This document shows, in pieces, positions 20,285-33,465 of a stretch of 64,000 nt of DNA. The first letter of the stretch is position 1; each line of letters begins with the position of its first letter. The stretch lies in assembly GCF_000504305.1 (NCBI RefSeq), contig NZ_KI632512.1:2675469-2739468 (forward strand), read 5' to 3'. The DNA is from Nitratidesulfovibrio termitidis HI1. Its GTDB lineage: Bacteria > Desulfobacterota > Desulfovibrionia > Desulfovibrionales > Desulfovibrionaceae. The notes beneath the pieces were generated by a model. It searched no databases. It saw only the letters and a program-made list of their open reading frames with translations, and was not told where the DNA came from. Position numbers and translations under genes: made by a program.

Positions 20285-20310
20285 AGTACGCAAACTTTTT
20301 CTTGTGAATA

Positions 20311-21645
20311 TCAGATGTTGGGAAGGTTCTGCACATCCAGTGTGGCAATGTCGCCGTCACCATCCAGATACGGACGGATGGCGTCCATCTGGCGGCGGAA
20401 GTCGGGCAGCAGCTTGCGCGCCACCGGCTCGGAGCGGGGGCTGATGTTCTTGGTGGGGTTGATGAACTTGCCGTCCTTCTTCAGCCGGAAATCCAGGTGC
20501 GGCCCGGTGGCCCAGCCCGTGGCGCCCACGTAGCCGATGACGTCGCCCTGCTTCACCGTGGCGCCCTTGCGCACCCCGCGCGCAAAGCCGGAAAGGTGGC
20601 CGTAGTAGCTTTCGTAGCCATTGGCGTGACGCAGGATGATCAGGTTGCCGTAACCGTTGCCCCACCCGGCGGAGGCCACCACGGCGTTGCCCACGGCCTT
20701 GACCGGGGTGCCGGTGGGCGCGGCATAGTCCACGCCCTGATGGGGCCGCACGTCGCGGAATATGGGATGCTTGCGGGTCATGGTGTACCCGCTGGATATG
20801 CGGGTGAACGACAGCGGGGCCTTCAGGAACGAGCGCCGCATGGAGGCGCCTTCCGGATTGTAGTACTGCGGAATGCCCAGGTCGTCGTGGAACAGGTAGG
20901 CGCGGTGGGTCTGGTCCTGGTTGGTGAAGATGGCGGCCAGCACCCTGCCGTAGCCCTTGAATTCCCCGTCGCGGAAGCGCTTTTCCACCAGCACGGTAAA
21001 GCTGTCGCCCTCGCGGATGTCACGGATGAAATCCACCTCCCACCCGAAGATGTCGGCCAGGCGGATGGCCAGGGTGGGCGATTCGCCCGCGTCGGCCACC
21101 GACTGGAACAGGTTGGATTCGATGATCCCCTCGACCCGGACCACGTCCACGTCGTAGTGGATGGGCTCCACCCGCGCGGCAAAGGAATCGTCGGTCTTGC
21201 TGACGATGAGCTTCTGCGAATTGTCGATTTCGTATTCGAAGCGTTCGATGCCGCCGATGCTGGCGTTGGCCACCACGGTGTACGGCTGCCCCGCGCGCAA
21301 CCGGGCCAGCGAATAGACCTTATCGCACGCGGCAACCATGGTGTGCACGTCCACCGAGGACAGCCATTCCTGCAGGATCTTGCCTGCCGTGTCGCCGGAG
21401 GAAACCACCCCCTGCACCACCTCGGGCTGGCCCCTGCTCTGGCCGTCCTGCCCGTCGGCATCGCCCTGGGCCCGCAGTTCCGGGGGCAGTTGCCCGGCGG
21501 GAGCGGTGGCGTTGCAGTCTGCCGCCGTGATGTCGGCGGCAGTTTCATCGGATTGCTGCCCGCGCCGCAGCACGAATGGCGCGGCGGCCAGCAGCAGGAT
21601 GACCAGCAGGACGATTCCGGAACGCTTGGCGGAAGGCAACTGCAT
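20311..21645 (-). CDS. M23-family peptidase (LytM-type), membrane-anchored
   Basis: 444 residues. An N-terminal hydrophobic segment (SGIVLLVILLLAAAPFVL) anchors it to the inner membrane or acts as an uncleaved signal; then a linker, a helical/OapA-like domain (about 90-290) and the LytM domain (about 310-415). Zinc motif one is intact (HQGVDYAAP), as is GYVGATGWATGPHLDFRL, but the usual HxH of motif two is HLD, so one expected zinc ligand is an aspartate. By family it cleaves or regulates cleavage of peptidoglycan cross-links. Start at 21645 has CGAGG upstream. Leftward, facing away from dnaA. Confidence 0.85.
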   Translation of the reverse strand: MQLPSAKRSGIVLLVILLLAAAPFVLRRGQQSDETAADITAADCNATAPAGQLPPELRAQGDADGQDGQSRGQPEVVQGVVSSGDTAGKILQEWLSSVDVHTMVAACDKVYSLARLRAGQPYTVVANASIGGIERFEYEIDNSQKLIVSKTDDSFAARVEPIHYDVDVVRVEGIIESNLFQSVADAGESPTLAIRLADIFGWEVDFIRDIREGDSFTVLVEKRFRDGEFKGYGRVLAAIFTNQDQTHRAYLFHDDLGIPQYYNPEGASMRRSFLKAPLSFTRISSGYTMTRKHPIFRDVRPHQGVDYAAPTGTPVKAVGNAVVASAGWGNGYGNLIILRHANGYESYYGHLSGFARGVRKGATVKQGDVIGYVGATGWATGPHLDFRLKKDGKFINPTKNISPRSEPVARKLLPDFRRQMDAIRPYLDGDGDIATLDVQNLPNI

Positions 21646-22708
21646 GAAACCTCGTGCAATGGGCAGACCCGGAAACCGGCCAGGGTGGCGGCAGCTGCCC
21701 GCCATGCCCTGCATCACGGACAGGGCCTGACGGACTGACGGACATGGCGCGCATGCGCGTACATGGTGGCCTTTGCGCACGGAAAATGGCGGTGTGGTCT
21801 GCGCTTCGGTGATGGGGCGGCCCCGCGCCGCGTGAGCCCGGTCCGGCGGACGGAAACGACCGGAAAAGGCATGCGCCTGATTGACCAGGCATGAGCCAGG
21901 GCTCGGGCCGGGTCGACCACGGGGAGCGCCCAATGAAAAAGCCTTGCCGCGCGTGGCGGAAAAGGCAATGGGGGGCGCGCCCTCGGCAAGCCTCAATGGG
22001 CTTCGCCAGTGCTCGACTGCCGCAATTGACCTCGACTGGCGGACGGGTCCAACCGAAAAGAACTGCCCAACCCTAGCCGCGCCATGGGGAATTGTCCAGA
22101 CGACCGACGGATTCTGCACATCGTTGCACAACAGGCCGCCTGAGACACGAAACCGGATCGAGCCGGACCGAGATGCGAAATACACCGCTTGCGGCCCCTG
22201 CGGGCGCCGTGGAGCGAGAAAACCGCCCTGTCCCGACTTGTTCTCGCAGTGTGCTACCCGCGCCGCGCCCACAACCACCCCGATCCCCACCCCCGGCGCC
22301 TGGCATGCTCCCTGTCCGTTTCATGCCCGGTTCATGCCCGGTCCATCTGGCCTGCCATGCACGGCCCTGCCCGCTCCCCTGCCCGGCCCTCGCGCGCGAA
22401 AGCGCACGGCACGCTTCCGGCCCGGCAGCACCCCGCACCGGCAGCACCCCGCACAAAACCCCGCACGGCGCGCCGGGCATGCCGTTTCGTTGCCGCGCCA
22501 CGTCCGGACCAACGCCCGGTCTTGTTCCGGTTCGATCAATATGATAATGATGCGCACTTGGGCCACGGCTTCCGCCGTCCTCCTCCATTCCCGTCCGCGC
22601 AACGTCCACGGCCTCCTTCGTGAGCCCCCGGAGCGGCGCGGGCAAACGACTGCGGGGTGACGGCACGCGTCGTGCCGGTTCTCTGGGCCCACGTTCATCA
22701 TACCCGCA
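21646..22708. other. Intergenic region upstream of dnaA (origin-proximal)
   Basis: About 1060 bases between the leftward M23 gene and dnaA. It contains a candidate leftward structured RNA (about 21936-22100), a CATGCCCGG(T) direct repeat near 22323-22345, tandem GCAGCACCCCGCACCG units near 22425-22455 and an AT-rich ATCAATATGATAATGATG stretch near 22535. I could not find a cluster of TTATCCACA-type DnaA boxes; if the origin lies here, its boxes deviate from the E. coli consensus. Confidence 0.5.
21936..22100 (-). ncRNA. Candidate structured small RNA, leftward
   Basis: Minus-strand sequence with successive pairings: GGGT...ACCC, CGCCAGT...ACTGGCG, AAGCC-cattga-GGCTT, then a terminator hairpin GCCTT..CCGC / GCGG..AAGGC followed by TTTTTC (21966 to 21936). 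The hairpins and T run imply a transcript ending here, and no protein frame fits. The 5' end is a guess. It does not show 4.5S RNA or tmRNA hallmarks; 6S-like or a local sRNA remain possible. Confidence 0.4.
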
Positions 22709-24085
22709 ATGCCCGGCCAGCCGGGTTCACACAGGACCAATCCACCGCCCGTGCTGAAAAAAGCCCTGCGCCAACACCTTCAGCAGACCTGCCAGGAGCA
22801 GGATCTGCGCCAGTGGTACGACCCGCTGGCCATCACCCTGAGCACGAACGACAAGCGGCTGGAGGTCCAGTTTCCGCACCCGTTCTTTGCCCAGTGGTTT
22901 TCGGCCACGGCGCAGGTCACCTTTGAATCGCGGCTGCGCGAATTTCTGGGCGACGGGTACGTGTTGCGCTATTCCTCGGGCAATGGCGGCTCGCCCCAGG
23001 CGGCCCCGGCTCACCAGGCGGCCCGCCAGCTGGACTACCCCTTCGGTGCACGGTTCACCTTCGACAGCTTTCTGAGCAACCGCAAGAACCAGTTCCCCGT
23101 GGCCTCTGCCAAGGAAGTGTCCCGCGACGGCCGCGACCAGCGCGACAGGGTGTACAACCCCTTCGTCGTCTGCGGCGGCAGCGGCAACGGCAAGACCCAC
23201 CTTCTTCGCGCCATCGCCAACGAACTGAGCCGATCGCGCGATGAAAACGCCATATTCTGCGGCTCCGTGGATGAACTTGGCACCCGCTTCGAAGGTCTTT
23301 CGGCCTCGGGCACAGGGGCGGCGCAAGAACGCCAGCAGGCCCGCAGCCGCCTGTGCGCCCACGAGGTGCTGGTGCTGGACGACCTGCAACGCCTGCGCGA
23401 CCTGCCCTTTCTGCAGGACGAGCTGACCTTTGCCTTCGACCACTTTCACGACAACGGCAAGCAGATGGTCTTTGCCTGCTCCGGCAAGCTGGCCGACCTG
23501 GAGTTCCTGTCGCCCAAGCTGCGCTCGCGCCTGGAATGGGGGCTGATCGTCGAACTGCGCGAACCCGACCTGGACGTGCGGCTGAAGTTCATCCAGCAGC
23601 AAAGCCGCTCGCGCAACATCCAGCTTTCCAAGGAACACGCCCTCACCCTGGCCCAGCGGTTCCGCGAATTCCGCCACCTGCAAGGCATCCTGGTCAAGGT
23701 CGGAGCCTACCGCCAGCTGGTCAACCGCGACATCCAGGACCGCGAACTGGAACAGATCCTGCGGCACACCGACAGCGGCAAGGGCAACAGCCTGACCCCG
23801 CAGGCGGTCATCGCCGCCACGGCGGAGCAGTTCGGCATTCCCGCGCGCGACATTGTCGGCGACAAGCGCCAGCAGCATATCGTGCAGGCCCGGCAGGTGG
23901 CCATGTTCCTGTGCCGCGAACTGCTGGGCAGCTCCTTTCCGGCTTTGGGCCGGGTATTCGGCGGCAAGGACCACTCCACCGCCATGTATGCCGTGCGAAA
24001 AATCAAACAATTGCAGCAGAGTGACAAAGATATGCAACTTTTGGTGACCGACCTCAAACGAAAGTGCCTAACTCGGGCCGAATGA
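22709..24085 (+). CDS. dnaA: Chromosomal replication initiator DnaA
   Basis: 458 residues from the first ATG. Domain I is residues about 15-85 (LKKALRQHLQQTC), domain III holds Walker A GGSGNGKTHLL (K162) and Walker B VLVLDDLQRL, and domain IV has the DNA-binding signature GGKDHSTAMYAVRKI. It binds ATP, melts the origin and loads the helicase. Domain II is very short, and GNGKT with QRL (instead of the usual GLGKT and DDIQF) is a divergent version. The ATG has no clear ribosome site; the GTG at 22751 directly before the conserved LKKAL block may be the true start. dnaN follows after 139 bases, as in most bacterial origins. Confidence 0.92.
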   Translation: MPGQPGSHRTNPPPVLKKALRQHLQQTCQEQDLRQWYDPLAITLSTNDKRLEVQFPHPFFAQWFSATAQVTFESRLREFLGDGYVLRYSSGNGGSPQAAPAHQAARQLDYPFGARFTFDSFLSNRKNQFPVASAKEVSRDGRDQRDRVYNPFVVCGGSGNGKTHLLRAIANELSRSRDENAIFCGSVDELGTRFEGLSASGTGAAQERQQARSRLCAHEVLVLDDLQRLRDLPFLQDELTFAFDHFHDNGKQMVFACSGKLADLEFLSPKLRSRLEWGLIVELREPDLDVRLKFIQQQSRSRNIQLSKEHALTLAQRFREFRHLQGILVKVGAYRQLVNRDIQDRELEQILRHTDSGKGNSLTPQAVIAATAEQFGIPARDIVGDKRQQHIVQARQVAMFLCRELLGSSFPALGRVFGGKDHSTAMYAVRKIKQLQQSDKDMQLLVTDLKRKCLTRAE

Positions 24086-24224
24086 GTGCCCACCCCCTTT
24101 CGGCTGTTCCTTCGGTTCCCACGCGGTGCATTGTGATGTTCCCGAAAATTCCAAATCATTTTCACACGTTGAACCGGTTGCGCACCTGGACACAGGCCCT
24201 GCTACTACAACAGGAGATCCAGAT

Positions 24225-25391
24225 ATGTTTCTGAGAATCCAGAAGGAAGATGTCATCGAAGGTCTGCAGAAGGCCGCCAGCATCATCCCCGCCAAGACGG
24301 GCGCGGCCTACCTGCGCTCCATCTGGCTGAAGGCCGAGAACGGTTCGCTCAGCGTGCTGGCCACCGACTCGAACATCGAGTTCCGGGGCGCCTACGCCGC
24401 CGAGATCGAACAGCCGGGCCTGGCGGGCGTGCAGGGCCGTGCCTTCGTGGACCTGCTCCGCAAGCTGCCCGGCGGCCAGATCACCCTGAAGCTGGACGCC
24501 GAAAGCGGCAACCTGCTCATCGAGCAGGGCCGCCGCAAGTACAAGCTGCCGGTCAACGACCCGGTGTGGTTCCAGAACTTCTCGGAATTCCCGGCCGACG
24601 GCTCGGTGATGTGGTCCGGCGACTACCTGCAGGAGCTCATCGACCGCATCGCCTTCTGCATCAGCGACGAGGACGCGGTGGAGGCCATTGCCTGCCTGTC
24701 CTTGAAGCCCGGCGCCCAGAACGCCATCGAGGCCTGCGGCCTGAACGGCCACCAGTTCGCCATGCTGCGCTTCACCCATGACGAACTGATGGCCATGCTG
24801 CCGCCCGAAGGCATCCTGATCCAGAAGAAGTACCTTGGTGAACTCAAGAAGTGGCTGGGCACCGACGAGGTGGAACTGAACATCTCCGAAAAGCGCCTGC
24901 ACTTCCGTACCGGCGACGGCAAGGAAACCTTCAGCCTGCCGCTGTCGTACTACCAGTACCCCGATTACATGAACTTCCTGGCCAAGCTGTCCGCCGACGG
25001 CGTCTCCAGGCTGGAACTGCCCCGCAAGGACGCCATGGAGGCCCTGGACCGCCTGCTGATCTTCAATACCGACTCCAACCGCTGCACCTACTTCGATCTG
25101 GACGGCAACGGGGGCGGCGGCGATGTGGTGCTGTCCGCCCAAGGGCAGGACGTGGGCTCGGCCACCGAAACCCTGGAAGCCACCTACAGCGGCGACATCA
25201 AGAAGATCGCCTTCCCCACCCGCAACCTGATCGAGATCATGGGCCACTACCGCTCCGAACGGCTGGGCCTGACCCTGACCGGCAGCGAAGGCCCCTGCGG
25301 GCTCACCGGCGGCGACGACAGCGAATATACCGTGATCATCATGCCCATGAAGATCGTGGAAGAGACGTATTATAGCGAGGAAGAGGTCTAG
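24225..25391 (+). CDS. dnaN: DNA polymerase III sliding clamp, beta subunit
   Basis: 388 residues, three repeated clamp folds. N-terminus MFLRIQKEDVIEGLQKAASII and the hydrophobic-pocket C-terminus VIIMPMKI are typical, with a longer acidic tail (VEETYYSEEEV). The ring dimer tethers polymerase to DNA. A CAGGAG ribosome site lies eight bases before the chosen ATG; earlier in-frame ATGs lack one. A Gly/Asp loop (DLDGNGGGGD) lengthens domain III. Follows dnaA and precedes gyrB. Confidence 0.95.
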   Translation: MFLRIQKEDVIEGLQKAASIIPAKTGAAYLRSIWLKAENGSLSVLATDSNIEFRGAYAAEIEQPGLAGVQGRAFVDLLRKLPGGQITLKLDAESGNLLIEQGRRKYKLPVNDPVWFQNFSEFPADGSVMWSGDYLQELIDRIAFCISDEDAVEAIACLSLKPGAQNAIEACGLNGHQFAMLRFTHDELMAMLPPEGILIQKKYLGELKKWLGTDEVELNISEKRLHFRTGDGKETFSLPLSYYQYPDYMNFLAKLSADGVSRLELPRKDAMEALDRLLIFNTDSNRCTYFDLDGNGGGGDVVLSAQGQDVGSATETLEATYSGDIKKIAFPTRNLIEIMGHYRSERLGLTLTGSEGPCGLTGGDDSEYTVIIMPMKIVEETYYSEEEV

Positions 25392-25441
25392 TCCTTTTCT
25401 CGTGTGGGGTGTTTTGCCTTGTGGAGGTACGGTTTTTTGTG

Positions 25442-25605
25442 TGCCTCCGGCGGGCAGAGGGCAAAGCCCCCTGCACCCCCTGAATAGAGAGGGGTAAAGA
25501 GTAGGGAGTTACGTAGCGCCCAGGGAAACGGTTTCGGCCACACCTGAACTTTTCCTGATATGGGGTGCAGGGGCGGTAGTCCCTGCCCGCCGGAGGCGTA
25601 AAAAA
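25442..25605. repeat. Inverted-repeat element between dnaN and gyrB
   Basis: Outer arms GCCTCCGGCGGGCAG and CTGCCCGCCGGAGGC and inner arms CTGCACCCC and GGGGTGCAG enclose about 85 bases. The outer arm is the same 'GCCTCCGGCGGGCA' core found in family A copies. It fills most of the 283-base gap and could pause or terminate transcription between the two genes. Confidence 0.65.
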
Positions 25606-25638
25606 AGCCTCGACCAAAGCCTCAACCCCAAGCCTTGA

Positions 25639-28071
<2,433 letters not shown>

Positions 28072-28076
28072 ACCTT

Positions 28077-28113
28077 TTTCAGGGGAGAGGGATATTTCTC
28101 CTCTCCCCTGAAA
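28077..28113. terminator. Perfect hairpin after gyrB
   Basis: 14-base-pair stem TTTCAGGGGAGAGG/CCTCTCCCCTGAAA, nine-base loop, six bases past the gyrB stop. No T run follows, so it may attenuate rather than fully terminate. Confidence 0.6.
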
Positions 28114-28134
28114 GTCAGTCTAAAACGGAAGCAG

Positions 28135-28974
28135 ATGAGTATGAATGCAGATAGTCACGCTTCGTTTGAGGAAATCCGCCATACAGACAACGATGGGAAT
28201 GAGTTTTGGTATGCCCGAGAGCTGTCTTTGACCTTGGGGTATTCACAGTTCAGGAATTTTCTTCCTGTAATTGAGCGTGCAAAAGATGCGTGCATAGGCA
28301 GTTCACAGATACCAGAAGACCATTTTGCGGATGTCCGCAAAATGGTTTTACTTGGGTCAGGGGCACAAAGATCAATCGAAGATATCCGTTTATCCAGATA
28401 TGCTTGTTATCTTGTGGTGCAAAACGGAGATCCTTCAAAGTCGGCAATTGCCTATGGCCAAACCTACTTTGCAATTCAAACCAGAAGGCAAGAATTGCGT
28501 GATTCCAGAGGGTTTGGGCAGCTTTCAGAAGATGAAAGAAGACTTGCCCTTCGGGGTGAGTTGGTTGAACACAATAAGGCTCTGACAGCAACTGCGCATC
28601 AAGCTGGAGTACGAACTGACCTGGATTTCGCTATATTCCAAGATCATGGATATAGAGGACTTTACGGGGGGCTTGGTGCCAAAGCTATTCATCGAAGAAA
28701 AGGACTTAAGAAAAGTCAGAAAATTCTTGATCATATGGGAAGTACGGAGCTGGCTGCCAACCTGTTTAGAGCAACGCAAGCAGAAGAGAAATTACGCCGT
28801 GACGCAGTTCACGGGAAGCAAGAAGCGAATAATGTTCATAAGCAAGTTGGGGCAAAGGTAAGAGAGACCATTAAGGAACTTGGTGGGACAATGCCTGAAG
28901 ATTTGCCGAAGCCAGATAAAAGTATCCAACAATTGAATCGCGAACAGAAAAAATTAACGAAAGGCGATGAGTGA
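28135..28974 (+). CDS. dinD: DNA-damage-inducible protein D homologue
   Basis: 279 residues. The N-terminal part resembles a BRO-N/Bro-like domain (EIRHTDNDGNEFWYARELSLTLGY), then YACYLVVQNGDPSKSAIAYGQTYFAIQTRRQEL and the DinD-typical HGYRGLYGGLGAKAIHRRKGL. E. coli DinD is SOS-induced and inhibits RecA filament activity. GC content is visibly lower than every neighbour (AAA/AAT/GAA-rich codons), and it sits between gyrB and gyrA, which are usually adjacent. Both points suggest acquisition by transfer. No clear LexA box seen in the 60 bases upstream. Confidence 0.8.
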   Translation: MSMNADSHASFEEIRHTDNDGNEFWYARELSLTLGYSQFRNFLPVIERAKDACIGSSQIPEDHFADVRKMVLLGSGAQRSIEDIRLSRYACYLVVQNGDPSKSAIAYGQTYFAIQTRRQELRDSRGFGQLSEDERRLALRGELVEHNKALTATAHQAGVRTDLDFAIFQDHGYRGLYGGLGAKAIHRRKGLKKSQKILDHMGSTELAANLFRATQAEEKLRRDAVHGKQEANNVHKQVGAKVRETIKELGGTMPEDLPKPDKSIQQLNREQKKLTKGDE

Positions 28975-29016
28975 CCGGCTGCCGCCGGGATATAGTTGAG
29001 TAAGCGAGGCAAACCA

Positions 29017-31455
<2,439 letters not shown>

Positions 31456-31481
31456 ATAGAAGAAGGGAAAGAGGAATGAAT

Positions 31482-31652
31482 CGGGGGAGGCGAGGGAAAC
31501 TTTTGCGGTAGCCGTTAGGTGAGCGCGTAGATCGACCCGAAGGGCGCGAAGCGTGGCCGTTGGCGAGCTTGCGAGCCTTACGGCCATCGTACGCAACGCG
31601 CGAACCTTACGGATAGCGACCGCAGAGCGAAAAGTTTCCCTCGCCTCCCCCG
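31482..31652. repeat. Family B element with long terminal inverted repeats
   Basis: Perfect 23-base inverted arms (31482-31504 and 31630-31652; cores GGGGGAGGCGAGGG and CCCTCGCCTCCCCC) enclose 125 bases holding two nested hairpins: outer CCGTTAGGT...AACCTTACGG and inner CCGTTGGC...GCCTTACGG. Located directly after gyrA; it looks like a small non-autonomous element and may also act as terminator. Confidence 0.7.
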
Positions 31653-31713
31653 TACCTCCTCCACTCCCTTCAAAACTTTTTAATAGGTTTCAGTATCGTC
31701 CTGCATTAAAGGT

Positions 31714-32604
31714 GTGCCCATGATCAGTGCTGCCAAGTTCAGGGCCACGCCCTTGGCTACCCCCCATTTGAAAAGTTTGGGAGAGGGAGGGGTATGGGGA
31801 GGGAGAACCTTTTTCAAAAGGTTCTTCCTCCCCATGGTCCTTTTTCTCCTGGTATTCCCCTTGTTACTCACTGGCTGCGAAAAGGCGGCACCACCGGATG
31901 ACATGGCGGATGCGCGCAAGGCGGCGGGCGAGCGGCGCTACGGCGAGGCGGAGAAGTTGCTGGAGCGGTACCTGCGTTTGAACCCGGAGGGTGACGAGCG
32001 GTGGGAGGCGTGGCAGCGGCTGGTGCAGATCACCCAGGACGTGCGGGGTGATGAGAAGGCGGCCATGGAGTTGCTGGAGGCCATGTACCTTGAGTTCGGC
32101 ATGGACGGGGACAAGGCGCGCGAGGTGCTGGTGCGGCTGGGCGGACTGCTGGAGACGGCCCGGCGCTGGGACAGGGCGGCGGACGTGTGGCGCAAGCTGA
32201 TGGAGGTGCCGGACCTGCCGGGCGACGAGAATGCCCGGGCGCACCGGCGGCTGGCGCGCATCCATGCCTCGCGGCGCGAGTTCGGCATTGCGGAAGACGT
32301 GCTGCAGCAGTGTCTGCAGTTGAAGGCCACGGAGGCGCGGCGGGCGGAATGCCTGTACGACCTGGCCGACGTGCAGATGTCCATGGAGCACTTTGCGCGC
32401 GGGGCGGATCTGGCGCGGCAGATACTGGCCATGCCGCACGCGGACAAGGAGTTGAAGGCGCTGGCCGGGTTTCTGCTGGGCGATGCGCTGGAACAGCAGG
32501 GCAAGAACGCCGAGGCGCTGGCCATGTTCGAATCGGTGCGCGAAACGTATCCCAACGAGATGGTGGTGGACACGCGCATCCGTCTGTTGCGCAAGGGACG
32601 CTAG
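31714..32604 (+). CDS. TPR-repeat lipoprotein
   Basis: Up to 296 residues. LVFPLLLTGC is a lipobox (Cys about residue 55), so the mature part is a periplasmic-side lipoprotein made of helical TPR-like repeats (ARKAAGERRYGEAEKLLERYLRLNP, RRLARIHASRREFGIAEDVL, and later copies) that usually scaffold protein complexes. The true start is uncertain: the first 40 residues are encoded by a palindromic intergenic repeat (GAACCTTTTTC/AAAAGGTTC), and the ATG at 31834 would give a very short signal peptide. Partner unknown. Confidence 0.7.
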   Translation: MPMISAAKFRATPLATPHLKSLGEGGVWGGRTFFKRFFLPMVLFLLVFPLLLTGCEKAAPPDDMADARKAAGERRYGEAEKLLERYLRLNPEGDERWEAWQRLVQITQDVRGDEKAAMELLEAMYLEFGMDGDKAREVLVRLGGLLETARRWDRAADVWRKLMEVPDLPGDENARAHRRLARIHASRREFGIAEDVLQQCLQLKATEARRAECLYDLADVQMSMEHFARGADLARQILAMPHADKELKALAGFLLGDALEQQGKNAEALAMFESVRETYPNEMVVDTRIRLLRKGR

Positions 32605-32638
32605 ACGCTGAAAGCGAAGGCCCACTAGGCCACCACGC

Positions 32639-32680
32639 GGTGCGACCGCCGTTCCCAACAGGGGGAGCGGCGGTCGCACC
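32639..32680. terminator. Hairpin between convergent genes
   Basis: Perfect 13-base-pair stem (GGTGCGACCGCCG/CGGCGGTCGCACC) with a 16-base loop, between the TPR lipoprotein and the leftward universal stress gene. Probably serves both directions. Confidence 0.65.
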
Positions 32681-32758
32681 GTTTCATGGACCGGAAAGAG
32701 GCGTGGGTAACGGGCGCAGCGGAACCGGATGCCTGAGGTCGTTTCCGGACGAGGATGC

Positions 32759-33202
32759 CTAGGCCGCCACCATCACCGTGCACGGCGCGGCGCGCACCAC
32801 GTGCTCGGCGGTGCGGCCCACGTCCGGTTCGGCGTCGGTGCCGGTGCCGTGGCGCCCCATGACGATGAGGTCGCAGTGTTCGCGCAGGGCCACGCCCAGA
32901 ATGGTTTCCGCCGCGGGGCCTTCCACGGTGTGCTCCATGTACCGGACCTGGTGGTCCTGAAGAATGTCGCGCGCAGGCCCCACCCGTTCGTGGGCGGAGG
33001 GGGGCGCGTACCCGGAAAATTCCGTCAGGGTGCCGGTCCCGCCGGGCGTAAAGGGCAGGGACAGCGAGGGATGCGGGTCGGCGCAATGCAGAAGGATGAC
33101 CTCCGCTCCGGTGAGGTTGGCGATGAGGGCGGCCTGGTGCGCCGCGCGGTAGGAACCCTGGGTTCCATCGATGGCCAGCAGAATGCGAGATGGCTTGATC
33201 AT
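32759..33202 (-). CDS. Universal stress protein (UspA family)
   Basis: 147 residues, single Usp domain. ILLAIDGTQGSYRAAHQAALIA is the first strand/helix; DLIVMGRHGTGTD...VGRTAEHVVRAAPCTVMVV covers the ATP-loop region, where the usual G-x2-G-x9-G-S/T is altered by a short insertion (GRHGTGTDAEPDVGRT). Cytoplasmic stress/starvation protein of unknown client. Ribosome site AGGGGGA. Monocistronic. Confidence 0.85.
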   Translation of the reverse strand: MIKPSRILLAIDGTQGSYRAAHQAALIANLTGAEVILLHCADPHPSLSLPFTPGGTGTLTEFSGYAPPSAHERVGPARDILQDHQVRYMEHTVEGPAAETILGVALREHCDLIVMGRHGTGTDAEPDVGRTAEHVVRAAPCTVMVAA

Positions 33203-33399
33203 GTATTCCCCCTGTCCGTCCTTTGTTCCCTGTGGGGATTCCGGCGGCATGACGGCGCACGGCAACGCGACGCCGCGCAGGGCCGACCCGCTCCGGTCGG
33301 ACGGACTTGTCTTCACCTTATCCCGTCGAAGGGGACTGAGCAATGGGGATAGCGAAAAAACGGTGCTATTGCTGGCTTTGCGGGTGGGCATGACGACGT

Positions 33400-33439
33400 G
33401 GAAAACGAAAACGCGGCGCGGGGTTGCCCCTGCGCCGCG
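33400..33439 (-). terminator. Rho-independent terminator of asnS
   Basis: Stem CGCGGCGC..GGGG with CCCC..GCGCCGCG (one bulged base), three-base loop; on the minus strand TTTTCGTTTT follows, about 30-60 bases past the asnS stop. Confidence 0.8.
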
Positions 33440-33465
33440 CATGCGAGAATTTTTTGTGACGAAGT

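Larger units (their letters stand above)
19779..20310. other. Intergenic, relatively AT-rich stretch on the left side of the origin
   Basis: About 530 bases. From 19880 to 20110 GC drops well below the flanks (for example AAAAAACATGTATCATTCC, a CATCAT-CGAAA-ATGATG hairpin near 19984, TTTCTTCTGTCTTTACGG). It includes a parS-like site at 20043 and, at its right end, the M23 peptidase terminator. No gene seen. Confidence 0.5.

Noticed and set aside
21936..22100. 4.5S (SRP) RNA or tmRNA
   Set aside because: No GGAA tetraloop helix, no SRP Alu-like ends and no tag frame; left as an unnamed candidate RNA.
21646..22708. Clustered DnaA boxes of the TTATCCACA type
   Set aside because: Only isolated poor partial matches (for example TTGTGCAAC near 22120) were seen by eye; not enough to call an origin.
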